From the NCBI GenBank assembly GCA_030729695.1, contig JANQWV010000028.1, positions 20,541-84,540 of the forward strand: 64,000 bases of DNA. The letters are read 5' to 3'. Both the position numbers and the translations under genes were made by a program. The notes below the pieces were generated by a model. It did no database searches. It was not told the origin of the DNA and worked only from the letters and a program-made list of their open reading frames with translations. Origin of the DNA: Flavobacteriales bacterium. Lineage in GTDB: Bacteria > Bacteroidota > Bacteroidia > Flavobacteriales_D > Sanyastnellaceae. Below, one piece after another: positions 54,690-64,000 of the stretch (positions within the stretch are counted from its first letter, which is position 1; each line of letters begins with the position of its first letter).

Positions 54690-55954
54690 TATTCTACAGG
54701 ATCAGAAACTTTTGCATTCGCACCAACGCTGAAGCGAAGGCTAAAACGCAAAGTGTTCGCAAGTGGATTTTGTTGAGTAGTACTGACCAAATAACTCATG
54801 TCAATGGTCAATACTTGGTAGTGCAAGCCTGCACCGAACGTAATGAACTGACGATTTCCTTTTGTATAATGTTCATGGAAATAACCAAGGCGAATGGCGA
54901 ATTGCTGCGCGAAGTCGTATTCAAATCCAGTAGCAATATTGTACTCGCGAAGCTCTTCACCGAACTTACTTCCAGCAACAATAGATTGAGTCTCTGGATC
55001 GTAAATACCCGGAGCGTCATAGAAAGATTGAATCATTCCCGTAGCAGTTCCAACCTCCGGATTGTATCCAGAAATAATCGTGTCACCACCGTTGTTATAG
55101 ATAGGAGGAGATGGAACTAGAAGCTTATTCAAATCAAATAAGAAGGTTAACTTATTGTAGTCGTCAAGGTTTGAAGATATTGCAGTTCCCAAACGCAAGT
55201 TGGTTGGAATGAAATCACGATTGTCTGAGTTCGTGTAACTCATCTTCGCGCCAATGTTTGAGATATTTAAACCCCAATTCATTTTTGCCTTACGACCCGC
55301 TATTTTAATCTTGTCATTTGTGTAGAAGGTGGAAATGTCAACCGCAACGGATTGTCCAGGGCGACTTTCAGCACCTTGCAAGTTTGTTCTGCCGGTTAGA
55401 TTTGAGTTGATATAGCGAAGCGCAATACCTCCTGAGAATTTTTTAGAAAGCTTTTGAGAGTAGGCAAGATCAAGTGCGAATTCAGCAGGACGGAAGTCCA
55501 TAATGTTCGTTCCTACTTCATCGGTAAAGGTAATATTTCCTAAAGTGAAATAGCGAAGAGAGCCGCCCAATGCTTGGGTTTTGCTCAACTTTTTAATCGC
55601 ACTCAAATAGGTTAAACTCATGTCGTTTACCAATGCACGAAGCCACGGCGAGTAAGAAACAGAAACGTCTAAATCATTTTCAGAGAAAGCCATTTTTGAT
55701 GGATTCCAGTGAATACTGCTAGCGTCTGGATCAAGCGCCACACCTGCGTCTCCAAGCGCACCGCTGCGAGAGTCAGGAGCAATGGTTAAAAATGGTACGG
55801 CTGTAGTAATGGTGTTAATGGTAGCTTGACGACCATTCAACTCATTCGGATTTGTAAGTTGTGCGAAGGAAGCAGAGGTTGTCAAAACCAAGGCAGCAAC
55901 TAGAACATTTATTTTGAAAATACTTTTCATGCGTGGTGCAAATTTAACATACAT
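54689..55954 (-). CDS. porV: Type IX secretion system outer-membrane protein PorV (LptO)
   Basis: PFLTIAPDSRSGALGDAGVALDPDASSIHWNPSKMAFSENDLDVSVSYSPWLRALVNDMSLTYLSAIKKL; next to porU. Confidence 0.92.
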   Translation of the reverse strand: MYVKFAPRMKSIFKINVLVAALVLTTSASFAQLTNPNELNGRQATINTITTAVPFLTIAPDSRSGALGDAGVALDPDASSIHWNPSKMAFSENDLDVSVSYSPWLRALVNDMSLTYLSAIKKLSKTQALGGSLRYFTLGNITFTDEVGTNIMDFRPAEFALDLAYSQKLSKKFSGGIALRYINSNLTGRTNLQGAESRPGQSVAVDISTFYTNDKIKIAGRKAKMNWGLNISNIGAKMSYTNSDNRDFIPTNLRLGTAISSNLDDYNKLTFLFDLNKLLVPSPPIYNNGGDTIISGYNPEVGTATGMIQSFYDAPGIYDPETQSIVAGSKFGEELREYNIATGFEYDFAQQFAIRLGYFHEHYTKGNRQFITFGAGLHYQVLTIDMSYLVSTTQQNPLANTLRFSLRFSVGANAKVSDPVE

Positions 55955-55969
55955 ATACCCTTCAACACA

Positions 55970-58900
55970 TTATTTTAAAATTACCAATTTTTGAAACGAC
56001 TCCGCTCGTTGTCCTTTTTCGTTGCGAAGCTCTAACTTGTAGATATAAGTTCCTCTTCCAATGGCGTTGCCAAAATCATCTTTCCCGTCCCAAGGAATGT
56101 CTTGTCCGCGGAAGCCGGTAGCGTAAAAGGAAGACTCTATCGTCTTCACCAATTTTCCACTTACAGTGAAAATTTGAACGCGCGCATCGAGCTGCTGGCA
56201 GGCTTGATTGTGCTCGTAGATGAAGCTGGTATTCGTGGTAAACGGATTCGGAAAATTCAGCAAGTGACTTAGCGCAACTTTGGAATCTTCTTCCACACGG
56301 AATTGAATGGTCTCTTCATTGCTGTTGTTGAACACATCCCAAGCCTTTACTGTTAACGTATGTTCACCAATAGAAAGTGTGCTTAAGGGATAACGAACTT
56401 CGCCACTTGTATAAGTGTCTAAATCAGATTCATAGAAATCATTCAAAACAATGGGTTTGGCAGAGTTGCCGTCAATAATAGCAGTGAGGTTGTGTCCAAC
56501 TCCATTTCCAACCGTATTGATTCCATTTTCATCCTTAAGTTTAGCCAGAATAATCGGTGTTGTATTCGTGGAACCTCCGCTTACAAATGTTGAATCGTTC
56601 AGGAACAATGATATCTCTGGTCCAACGGTGTTTAATTGGGCATTCGGATTCAAACTTCCAATTTTAAACGCTTCACAAAAACCATGTCCATCATTATTTC
56701 CCGAGACAGTATAATAGCTCACACGTGCGCTGTCAACGGAATAGTTAATATCGAAAGGAACAATGAACTTGAACGAAAACTCACCATTCGTCACACTCGC
56801 TTTTCCTCGGTAAATAATTTTATTGTAAGAAGAGAATTCTTGAAACTGCCCTTCTTCGCCGTTCTGATCGTTGTTCTGTGTAATCACCTTCGATTCTTTA
56901 TCGAATACAGTTGGATATATAAACCCATTGAAATTGTTAAGAAAATTTCCATTGCTGTCTGTCAACTTTCCTCTGAACTCCGCTTCATCAAGAGCTTTTA
57001 AGGTGTCTGTGAAATTAGCCAATTCAATGCTGTTGATGTGTGTTGTCTGCACGCTTAATTTGGGGTAAGCCATTGCCAATGCGGGGTCACCAAGTAGACT
57101 GAAATTCGGTTTGCTGTCGTTTCCAATAGACACCCCGTTTTTCGTGAGCATATTCAGTTCACCAAGAGTTTTTAAGTTTCCGTTTTCACTGTACAAAGCA
57201 TGCTCGAAAAATGCCAAATCCATCTCGTAGTTTTCGCCACTAAACACAATGCGTGTTGTCGTGAGCATGGCAATAGCTCCGCCATTCGCGTTCATGACTA
57301 ATCGTTCGCCGGCCGATTTAAACTCAGGGTCATCGTAACGCGCTAATTCGCATGTCGCGGTCAAGAAAACAGGTAAACGGTATTTGTTGGTGAAGCTTTC
57401 GATTGTTGGGATATCCAAAATACGTTCATGTGCCCATCCTTTTTCACCTCCGTGACCAATGTATGTCATGAGCAATGACCCACTTTGAATGCGCTGTTGT
57501 ATCGCTTTTTCACCGTCTACATAGCGCTCTCCTCCAGGGGTGGAAATTTGAGTAAAAGCATCCATGTAAAGCTTTGAAATATCATATTCAGGATGGTTTG
57601 TGGAAACAATATTAGCCAGGCTGTTTGCAGAGTTCAAGTGAACTTGTTCATACGCCCCGCCACTGCCGTCTTGGTCATCTGCTACGAACGTTATAACATT
57701 TCTCCAATTGCCAAAAGGAGAATCCTGGACATCCCCAATACATGAAGCCCCTCCGTTGCTCGAAGTGTTTTCAGCTAAGTACGCTTTAATTTTTCCCAAG
57801 TAACCGTATGCCTCATTCAAAGAACTCGCTGGAATTCTTCCAACGCCGCAATCTAAAAGTCCAATTGCGTTTCCATCTTCTAGGGGAGAGACCATGACGA
57901 AATAGTCATCGCTTACATAGCTGCTTGTCGGAGAAAGTGAGTTGTTCGATTCGAAAACAAGAACGTTCGTTCCTTCGTGATTCGCAATGCCCTTGTTTCT
58001 CGAATAATCTCCGTCTCCTAAAATAAGCAAATTCTTTGGGCCTCGTGGACCACCATTGGCTCGGTCGTATTGCATTTTAACTAATTGACGGAAAGCCATG
58101 ACATCTGGATTTCCACTCGAAAATTCATTGAAGATTTGAAGCGGTGTTGCTATTTGAACCGTTTGTCCTTGGGCTTTGTGAATAGCTGCAATTTCTTCAG
58201 CCACTGGCATTAGAACTGGTGAACTTATGATAATTAACTCGGCACTTGGCCACCCATGTATGTCCTGATTTTCAACTTTACCAATGGCTACAGGAGTGAA
58301 AAAACTTGAAGCAAAAGCAACAAATTCTTTCAAGTCATCGGTGTTTGTAGTCCATGTGCTTAGGGTACCACTGCCAGATAAAGTCATACGCTTAGGAGCA
58401 GTGAAATTTGTAATGTCCCAAATTTCATTTACAGGGAAGGCTTGCTCTGAAATCTGAAACTCCGTAATATTCCCAACTCCAACCGAGAGAGTGTCTCGAA
58501 AACGCATTTGTGTTCCTTGCATTTTCAATTGCTGTGTTGCATTCACACAGATATAGTCGAGCCATCCCTTCGCATCGGCATTTCCTTTATTGAAATTTAC
58601 TGTGACGTTGAAATTTCCATTTGCGGGGATAAAGGATGTGTTGATTCTCCCTGTTCTCGCAACCTGAGAAGTTGGTGAGTCGGTTACATTTCCGATGGAA
58701 ACGGTATTCACGTTTCCTTGAACTGTCGCCGTGAAAACGGAACTCCCTCCAATTGTCCGCGCTATCGCGCTGAAGTCCATGCTTGCAGGAGCAGTGGTTT
58801 TCACATTGGGAAAACTAAAGTTGTAGGTCCCGGAAAGAACAGCGTCATACAAGTCACCGTAAAATTCTCTTCCCGATTTTGCTGGACTGTATTGGTCGGT

Positions 58901-59851
58901 TTCAACATACAAAAAATCTTGGAATGAATCCGAGATGCGGTTCGCGGTTGAACCACTGTTTTCCGTTGAAATTCGAAGAGGTGCAGTGTCGTTGATTTTT
59001 ATATAGTAGTATGCTGAGTCGCTATAGTAATGCTTAGTATGAAACCAACGCTTTCTTCCAATACCGTTGTCTTGCGCAAGTGTCCACGTGTCAGAACCTT
59101 TTCCATAAAAAAGAATGTAATCATTCGCGTTGAAAACACCATCCGATTCACCTTGAATGTGAATGGCGTTTTTAACTAAATCATCAGCCTTATATACAAA
59201 ATTCTTCTCAGGAAGAAGTGCGCCACCATTGCCATAAATGTTTATGGTATTCGGATCCAATCCGGATACCGAAATGCCGAGAGATTGCAAAAAACTGCGG
59301 TCTATTTTGTATACGCCATCTTTTGCAATGGCAATCTTATAAATATCTCCATCTGCTAAAACACTGTGAGTGGCATAGGTGTAATTATTCTTTTTTGTTT
59401 CGTTGAAGGATGTTGCGCCCTCCACTTCAAATGAAAGTAGGCGTTCGATTTTTCCATTTCGCTTGCGGAAGGGAAATACGGTAACCACTTGTTGGTTTTT
59501 TTTATCCGTTTGAACTGACTCAACTTCCACACGGAAGTCTTCTTCCATATTTTGAAGTTGGTGATTATCGAAATAGCTCGAGCTGATTTCAGAGATTGTT
59601 AGTTGCGTTAGAATGGGCTGAATGAACTGCTCATTAGAAGAAGTGTTAGCTCGAAAGGCAAGCACAGGTAGCGGCGAATGGGTAGATAAAATGAGAGATG
59701 GACACAGTTCTTCGACAACTGAAAAAGAGGTCCTGTTTTGTTTAAGATCCAGCCAGTTAATTTTTTGTTCAGGTACAAGTATTACTTGCGCCGAAATATT
59801 TACAGTGCAAATAACTGATAAACAGGTGAGTAGTAACTTAATCGTTCGCAT
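55970..59851 (-). CDS. porU: Type IX secretion system sortase PorU (C25 gingipain-like)
   Basis: IYKIAIAKDGVYKIDRSFLQSLGISVSGLDPNTINIYGNGG; GPKNLLILGDGDYSRNK; LLMTYIGHGGEKGWAHERIL and LPVFLTATCELARYDDPEF catalytic His/Cys regions; C-term LLNFPNPFTTNTSF...WDGKDDFGNAIGRGTYIYKLELRNEKG. Confidence 0.93.
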   Translation of the reverse strand: MRTIKLLLTCLSVICTVNISAQVILVPEQKINWLDLKQNRTSFSVVEELCPSLILSTHSPLPVLAFRANTSSNEQFIQPILTQLTISEISSSYFDNHQLQNMEEDFRVEVESVQTDKKNQQVVTVFPFRKRNGKIERLLSFEVEGATSFNETKKNNYTYATHSVLADGDIYKIAIAKDGVYKIDRSFLQSLGISVSGLDPNTINIYGNGGALLPEKNFVYKADDLVKNAIHIQGESDGVFNANDYILFYGKGSDTWTLAQDNGIGRKRWFHTKHYYSDSAYYYIKINDTAPLRISTENSGSTANRISDSFQDFLYVETDQYSPAKSGREFYGDLYDAVLSGTYNFSFPNVKTTAPASMDFSAIARTIGGSSVFTATVQGNVNTVSIGNVTDSPTSQVARTGRINTSFIPANGNFNVTVNFNKGNADAKGWLDYICVNATQQLKMQGTQMRFRDTLSVGVGNITEFQISEQAFPVNEIWDITNFTAPKRMTLSGSGTLSTWTTNTDDLKEFVAFASSFFTPVAIGKVENQDIHGWPSAELIIISSPVLMPVAEEIAAIHKAQGQTVQIATPLQIFNEFSSGNPDVMAFRQLVKMQYDRANGGPRGPKNLLILGDGDYSRNKGIANHEGTNVLVFESNNSLSPTSSYVSDDYFVMVSPLEDGNAIGLLDCGVGRIPASSLNEAYGYLGKIKAYLAENTSSNGGASCIGDVQDSPFGNWRNVITFVADDQDGSGGAYEQVHLNSANSLANIVSTNHPEYDISKLYMDAFTQISTPGGERYVDGEKAIQQRIQSGSLLMTYIGHGGEKGWAHERILDIPTIESFTNKYRLPVFLTATCELARYDDPEFKSAGERLVMNANGGAIAMLTTTRIVFSGENYEMDLAFFEHALYSENGNLKTLGELNMLTKNGVSIGNDSKPNFSLLGDPALAMAYPKLSVQTTHINSIELANFTDTLKALDEAEFRGKLTDSNGNFLNNFNGFIYPTVFDKESKVITQNNDQNGEEGQFQEFSSYNKIIYRGKASVTNGEFSFKFIVPFDINYSVDSARVSYYTVSGNNDGHGFCEAFKIGSLNPNAQLNTVGPEISLFLNDSTFVSGGSTNTTPIILAKLKDENGINTVGNGVGHNLTAIIDGNSAKPIVLNDFYESDLDTYTSGEVRYPLSTLSIGEHTLTVKAWDVFNNSNEETIQFRVEEDSKVALSHLLNFPNPFTTNTSFIYEHNQACQQLDARVQIFTVSGKLVKTIESSFYATGFRGQDIPWDGKDDFGNAIGRGTYIYKLELRNEKGQRAESFQKLVILK

Positions 59852-60000
59852 TTAATCTTCTAAGGTTTTGCTTTGAGGCCTGCCAATAACCAAAGATATT
59901 CCGATTTATTGTTTGGGCCCCATGTTATTTGAAAGCAAAAATGTTGTATAATTGCTATTCGAATCGAATATTTTTTACAAACTTTCGAATGAAGATTGCG

Positions 60001-60975
60001 ATGAAATTAAAATTCTTAGGGTTCATGATCTGTGTAATTGGTGTAACAAATGTTATGGCCCAAGATCCCGAGTTCACACAGTTTTACTCCAACCCACTTT
60101 ACTTGAATCCCGCATTTGCAGGGACTTCTAAGTGTCCACGTTTTGTAATGAACTACAGAAACCAATGGCCGTCATTAACCGGTGCATACGTAACAACGTG
60201 TGCCAGTTATGACCAGCACGTTGAAACAGTTTCGGGTGGTTTAGGCATAATGGTCATGAATGACCGCGCCGCGCAGAATACTCTAAATACGACTGTTGTA
60301 AGTGGGATTTATTCCTATCAGCAAGCGATTAATCGTAAGTTCAGTATTAAGGCAGGTTTCCAAGCATCATACTTCCAAAAATCTTTGGATTGGAGTAAAC
60401 TTACTTTCGGAGATATGATTGATCCGAGAAAAGGATTTATCTACGAAACGAATGACATACCAAGAGGAGGAAATATCAAGAATATCGATTTTTCTGCAGG
60501 TGTGTTAGGCTTCAGCCAGACATTTTACGGTGGATTCGCTGTTCATCACTTGAACGAGCCAAACGAAAGTTTAATTGTAGGAACTTCTCGTCTTCCAATG
60601 AAGTACACTGTTCACGCAGGAGCTGTTATTCCAATTAAGCAGAAATACAAGGACTCAAGCACACTTTCTCCAAATATCCTTTATCGCCGTCAAGGTGAAT
60701 TCCAACAATTGAATCTTGGTATGTATGTAACCAAAGGTCCAATCGTTGCAGGAGTTTGGTTCCGTGGAATGTTGTTCGGACAACGATACAGCGATAGTTT
60801 CATTGCTACCTTAGGTTTGCAAAATGACAACATTCGTGTAGGTTACAGTTATGACATTACTGTAAGTGCATTGACTCCGGCTACCGGCGGATCGCATGAA
60901 GTTTCTTTGGGAATTAATTTCGATTGCCGTCCAAGAAAACCGAAGTTCCGCACAATAGCGTGTCCTTCTTTTTAG
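60001..60975 (+). CDS. PorP/SprF family type IX secretion system membrane protein
   Basis: AQDPEFTQFYSNPLYLNPAFAGTSKCPRFVMNYRNQWPSLTGAYVTTCASYDQHVETVSGGLGIMVMNDRAAQNTLNTT; NIRVGYSYDITVSALTPATGGSHEVSLGINF. ATG 60001 preferred (59989 possible). Confidence 0.9.
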   Translation: MKLKFLGFMICVIGVTNVMAQDPEFTQFYSNPLYLNPAFAGTSKCPRFVMNYRNQWPSLTGAYVTTCASYDQHVETVSGGLGIMVMNDRAAQNTLNTTVVSGIYSYQQAINRKFSIKAGFQASYFQKSLDWSKLTFGDMIDPRKGFIYETNDIPRGGNIKNIDFSAGVLGFSQTFYGGFAVHHLNEPNESLIVGTSRLPMKYTVHAGAVIPIKQKYKDSSTLSPNILYRRQGEFQQLNLGMYVTKGPIVAGVWFRGMLFGQRYSDSFIATLGLQNDNIRVGYSYDITVSALTPATGGSHEVSLGINFDCRPRKPKFRTIACPSF

Positions 60976-61017
60976 TTATACAAGAAACCCAACAGTTATT
61001 TCATAAAATAGGAAATC

Positions 61018-62778
61018 ATGAAAAACTTTAAATTAACCTTAACAACACTCGCCCTCTCAGGTATGGTTGTTCTCAACTCTTGCGAGGAGAATCGCTCCAC
61101 AGCAACGGGTTGGGAATACAATGATCCTGATAACGGAGGATTCGATAGAGTGGAATATTTAGGTCAAGAGACCGGTCCAGGTTTAGTATTCATTGAAGGC
61201 GGCCGCTTTTCAATGGGTCGCGTTGAAGATGACGTAAACTACACTTGGGATCATTTGCAGACTCCTGTAACCGTGAGTTCATTCTACATGGATGAAACAG
61301 AGGTAACTAATCAACATTGGTTAGATTACTTGCACTGGTTAGAGATGGTTTACGCAGATTCATACCCAGAATTAATTGGTCGCGCCCTTCCAGATACCAA
61401 CTGCTGGAGACAGAAGAACCAAGACATGGAGAAATACGTAGAGTTGTACTTGCGTCATCCAGCATACCAAGACTACCCTGTAGTAGGTGTTAGTTGGTTG
61501 CAAGCAAATGACTACTGTTCTTGGAGAACTGATCGCGTTAACGAGCAAATCCTTGTTCGTGAAGGTTTCTTAGCTCACAACTTAGCTGCTCAAGGTGCAG
61601 ATGAGCACTTTACAACAGAAACTTACTTCAATGGTCAATACGAAGGAGAGCAATTAGGAGAGGGACTCCCTAATTACAATCCTAAAGGAGATCCTTTCCG
61701 TAAAGTTAGAATGGAAGACGGAATTCTTTTGCCACGTTACCGCCTGCCTTCTGAGGCAGAATGGGAGTACGCTGCAATGGCGCTTATTGGAAACTCTTAC
61801 CAAGAATTAATCACAGATCGTAGAACCTATCCTTGGAACGGTCACTATGTTCGTAATGGAGACAACGGAACGGAGTATTTCGGTACAATGCGTGCAAACT
61901 TCATGCGTGGAACCGGAGATGCGATGGGTGTTGCAGGATACTTAAACGATAACGCAGATATCACTGCACCAGTTTACCAATACCCGCCAAACGATTTCGG
62001 TTTGTACAATATGGCTGGTAACGTTTCTGAATGGGTAGCTGACGTTTATCGTCCGCTTACTGATGAAGATCGTTCTGAATTCCGCCCATACAGAGGTAAC
62101 GTCTACAAAACAAAAACATTGAACAGCGATGGAACTGTTGCAGACAAGTTGACTTACAACGTGTACGATGTTGATGAAGTGAAAAGGTATTTGGAAAGTT
62201 TGAAAGACTCTTCTTTAATTACGCGTAGTAAGTACGGAGAGAAAGATATTCAAGTGTTAGATCAAAGCTTAGTGAAGATAGATCAAGCTATCGAGAAGCG
62301 TGACCAACGTCGTGAAGAAGAATCTATGGCTATCATGGATGAAATCATGGAATTGATTCGCAGTTCAGAAGCTGATATCGCCTACACAATGGTAGATAAC
62401 ATCGAGAACTTTATTGTAAGCACCTCAGGTCGTCAGAAGATGAGAAACGTTTCGTTGGAAGAAAACATCAACAGAACAAACTATCGCAAGGCAGATAACA
62501 TTGATTACAACGATGGTGATTTCCAAAGCAGTTCGAAATATTTGAACCCTGACTTTGAAAATCGTGCAGACCGTATGTACGATTATGGTAAAACTACTTT
62601 AATCAACAACAGATCACGTGTGTACAAAGGCGGTAGCTGGGAAGATCGTGTATATTACAACATTCCAAGTACAAGAAGATTTATGGATGAAAGAAAGTCT
62701 AGTCGTTCTCTCGGATTCCGTTGCGCTATGGACCGCGTAGGTTCACCATCGGGTATTGGAGCGAAAGGAGGAGAATAA
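61018..62778 (+). CDS. gldJ: Gliding motility lipoprotein GldJ (SUMF1/FGE-like fold)
   Basis: Lipobox LNSC; GLVFIEGGRFSMGRVEDDVNYTWDHLQTPVTVSSFYMDETEVTNQHWLDYLHWLEMVYADSYPELIGRALPDTNCWR; RLPSEAEWEYAAMALIG; YNMAGNVSEWVADVYRP; flanked by porU/porV and murF. GldK paralogue considered less likely. Confidence 0.88.
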   Translation: MKNFKLTLTTLALSGMVVLNSCEENRSTATGWEYNDPDNGGFDRVEYLGQETGPGLVFIEGGRFSMGRVEDDVNYTWDHLQTPVTVSSFYMDETEVTNQHWLDYLHWLEMVYADSYPELIGRALPDTNCWRQKNQDMEKYVELYLRHPAYQDYPVVGVSWLQANDYCSWRTDRVNEQILVREGFLAHNLAAQGADEHFTTETYFNGQYEGEQLGEGLPNYNPKGDPFRKVRMEDGILLPRYRLPSEAEWEYAAMALIGNSYQELITDRRTYPWNGHYVRNGDNGTEYFGTMRANFMRGTGDAMGVAGYLNDNADITAPVYQYPPNDFGLYNMAGNVSEWVADVYRPLTDEDRSEFRPYRGNVYKTKTLNSDGTVADKLTYNVYDVDEVKRYLESLKDSSLITRSKYGEKDIQVLDQSLVKIDQAIEKRDQRREEESMAIMDEIMELIRSSEADIAYTMVDNIENFIVSTSGRQKMRNVSLEENINRTNYRKADNIDYNDGDFQSSSKYLNPDFENRADRMYDYGKTTLINNRSRVYKGGSWEDRVYYNIPSTRRFMDERKSSRSLGFRCAMDRVGSPSGIGAKGGE

Positions 62779-62801
62779 TCTTTCTGAAATTTTAAAAACA
62801 C

Positions 62802-62832
62802 AACACCCCGCAACTGCGGGGTGTTTTATTTT
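62802..62832 (+). terminator. Intrinsic terminator between gldJ and murF
   Basis: aacaccccgc (62802-62811) - aact - gcggggtgtt (62816-62825), 10-bp perfect stem followed by ttatttt. Confidence 0.88.
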
Positions 62833-62838
62833 AGCACC

Positions 62839-64000
62839 ATGATTGAATTAATATTTCAAAAATATCTCGAAGTACGTCGTGTAACAACAAGCACGCGCAA
62901 CGTTCAGTCCAATGATATTTTCTTCGCACTGAAGGGAGACAATTTCAATGGAAATCATTTTGCTAAGCAGGCATTGGATGCAGGTGCTTCTCTCGTAGTG
63001 GTTGACGAAGAGGTTGGATTCGATTCTGAACAGGTAGTGCGCGTTGATGATAGTTTGAAGGCTCTTCAGGCTCTCGCCAAACAATACCGCGAAACCTTTT
63101 CTTTTCCTGTTATTGGTATTACCGGAAGCAATGGAAAGACTACTACAAAGGAACTTATGCGCGAAGTGCTAAGCATGAAGTATAAGACATTCGCAACCCA
63201 CGGCAACCTGAACAATCACATAGGTGTGCCGCTCTCGCTTTTGGCTGTTCCTTCCGATTGTGAAATAGCAATCATCGAAATGGGTGCGAATCATCAAAGA
63301 GAAATTGCATCTTACTGCGAATATGCCATGCCGAATTACGGAGTCATTACCAACATCGGGAAGGCTCATCTCGAAGGATTCGGTGGAGTGGAAGGAATTA
63401 TAAAAGGAAAGGGTGAACTCTTTGATTATGTTTCGACCCATAACGGAATGTGCTTGGTCAATACGGAATTGGCACATTTAGATGCTATGGCCGCGCGTAT
63501 TCCACATAAAAAATACGGATTCAATTCTGGCGGATTTAATTTGGAAATAGTTGCTGAACATCCAACACTTTCATTCAAATTCAGCACGCCTTCGGAAGAT
63601 GTTAAACAAGTTTGTCACGCACAAATGGCGGGTACTTATAATTTGTACAACATGGCAACTGCAATTGCGGTTGGATATGAATTTGGAGTTTCTTCTGAAT
63701 TAATGAGTAAGGCCATTTCGTCTTATACTCCAGAAAACAATCGCAGTCAGTGGTGGGATTCCGGGAAGAACAAGGTTATTCTCGATGCATACAATGCGAA
63801 TCCAAGCAGTATGGAGGCGGCCTTGTTAAATCTTTCGAAAATGGAAAATACATTTTTCATTATCGGAGATATGTTTGAAATGGGGGAGTATGCCCATGAA
63901 GAGCACCTGAAGATTTTCAACCTGACAAAGGAATTGGGTGTAGAGGGTATTTTCATTGGGAAGGAATTTCAATCGGTTGGAGCAACGGAATTGATAAATG
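62839..64000 (+). CDS. murF: UDP-N-acetylmuramoyl-tripeptide--D-alanyl-D-alanine ligase (runs off right edge)
   Basis: Own translation: MIELIFQKYLEVRRVTTSTRNVQSNDIFFALKGDNFNGNHFAKQALDAGASLVVVDEEV...FPVIGITGSNGKTTTKELMREVLSMKYKTFATHGNLNNHIGVPLSLLAVP...AIIEMGANHQREIASYCEYAMPNYGVITNIGKAHLEGFGG. Absent from the ORF track because there is no in-window stop. Confidence 0.93.
   Translation, partial: MIELIFQKYLEVRRVTTSTRNVQSNDIFFALKGDNFNGNHFAKQALDAGASLVVVDEEVGFDSEQVVRVDDSLKALQALAKQYRETFSFPVIGITGSNGKTTTKELMREVLSMKYKTFATHGNLNNHIGVPLSLLAVPSDCEIAIIEMGANHQREIASYCEYAMPNYGVITNIGKAHLEGFGGVEGIIKGKGELFDYVSTHNGMCLVNTELAHLDAMAARIPHKKYGFNSGGFNLEIVAEHPTLSFKFSTPSEDVKQVCHAQMAGTYNLYNMATAIAVGYEFGVSSELMSKAISSYTPENNRSQWWDSGKNKVILDAYNANPSSMEAALLNLSKMENTFFIIGDMFEMGEYAHEEHLKIFNLTKELGVEGIFIGKEFQSVGATELIN

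Noticed and set aside
61018-62778. Formylglycine-generating enzyme or GldK
   Set aside because: SUMF1-like fold, but lipoprotein signal, length and porU/porV/murF neighbours favour GldJ; no gldL/M/N follows.
1-64000. CRISPR arrays, phage or transposon islands, tRNA/rRNA
   Set aside because: No spaced direct repeats, integrase/transposase ORFs, terminal inverted repeats or tRNA cloverleaf sequence noticed; coding density is high with short intergenic gaps.

Overview
The window is a gene-dense Bacteroidota chromosomal segment, probably Flavobacteriales/Crocinitomicaceae-like (inferred from gene content). I see no tRNA, rRNA, CRISPR array, transposon or prophage. Most of it is housekeeping: ridA, purS, pssA, dsbD, tilS, pabB, dinB, gpsA, dut, relA/spoT, a ctaB/cox3/cox3/cox4/SCO/DUF420 oxidase block, tsaB, mce, DUF2723, ispF and murF. 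Around this sits a type IX secretion (T9SS)/gliding theme: porV, porU, a PorP/SprF-like gene and gldJ, plus three large putative T9SS cargo proteins. The observation I rate highest is a copper lysyl-oxidase domain inside a 1474-aa putative T9SS cargo (5391-9815, minus). It keeps the CHxHYH copper ligands and both the Lys and Tyr that form the LTQ cofactor in animal LOX. It is embedded among PKD, dockerin-like and MopE-like Asp-rich modules. Other points worth a second look: a Rieske-fold lipoprotein with lost cluster ligands (49029-49466), a SCO1 paralogue without its CxxxC beside a canonical SCO, a secreted CxxC mini-protein ending the cytochrome oxidase block, a DUF4292 lipoprotein that could be LolB-like, a PorP-like gene between porU and gldJ, a 12-bp hairpin at the 5' end of a radical SAM CDS, and a MORN-repeat protein on the left edge that the ORF track misses. 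All family calls come from reading sequence motifs; no database search was run.
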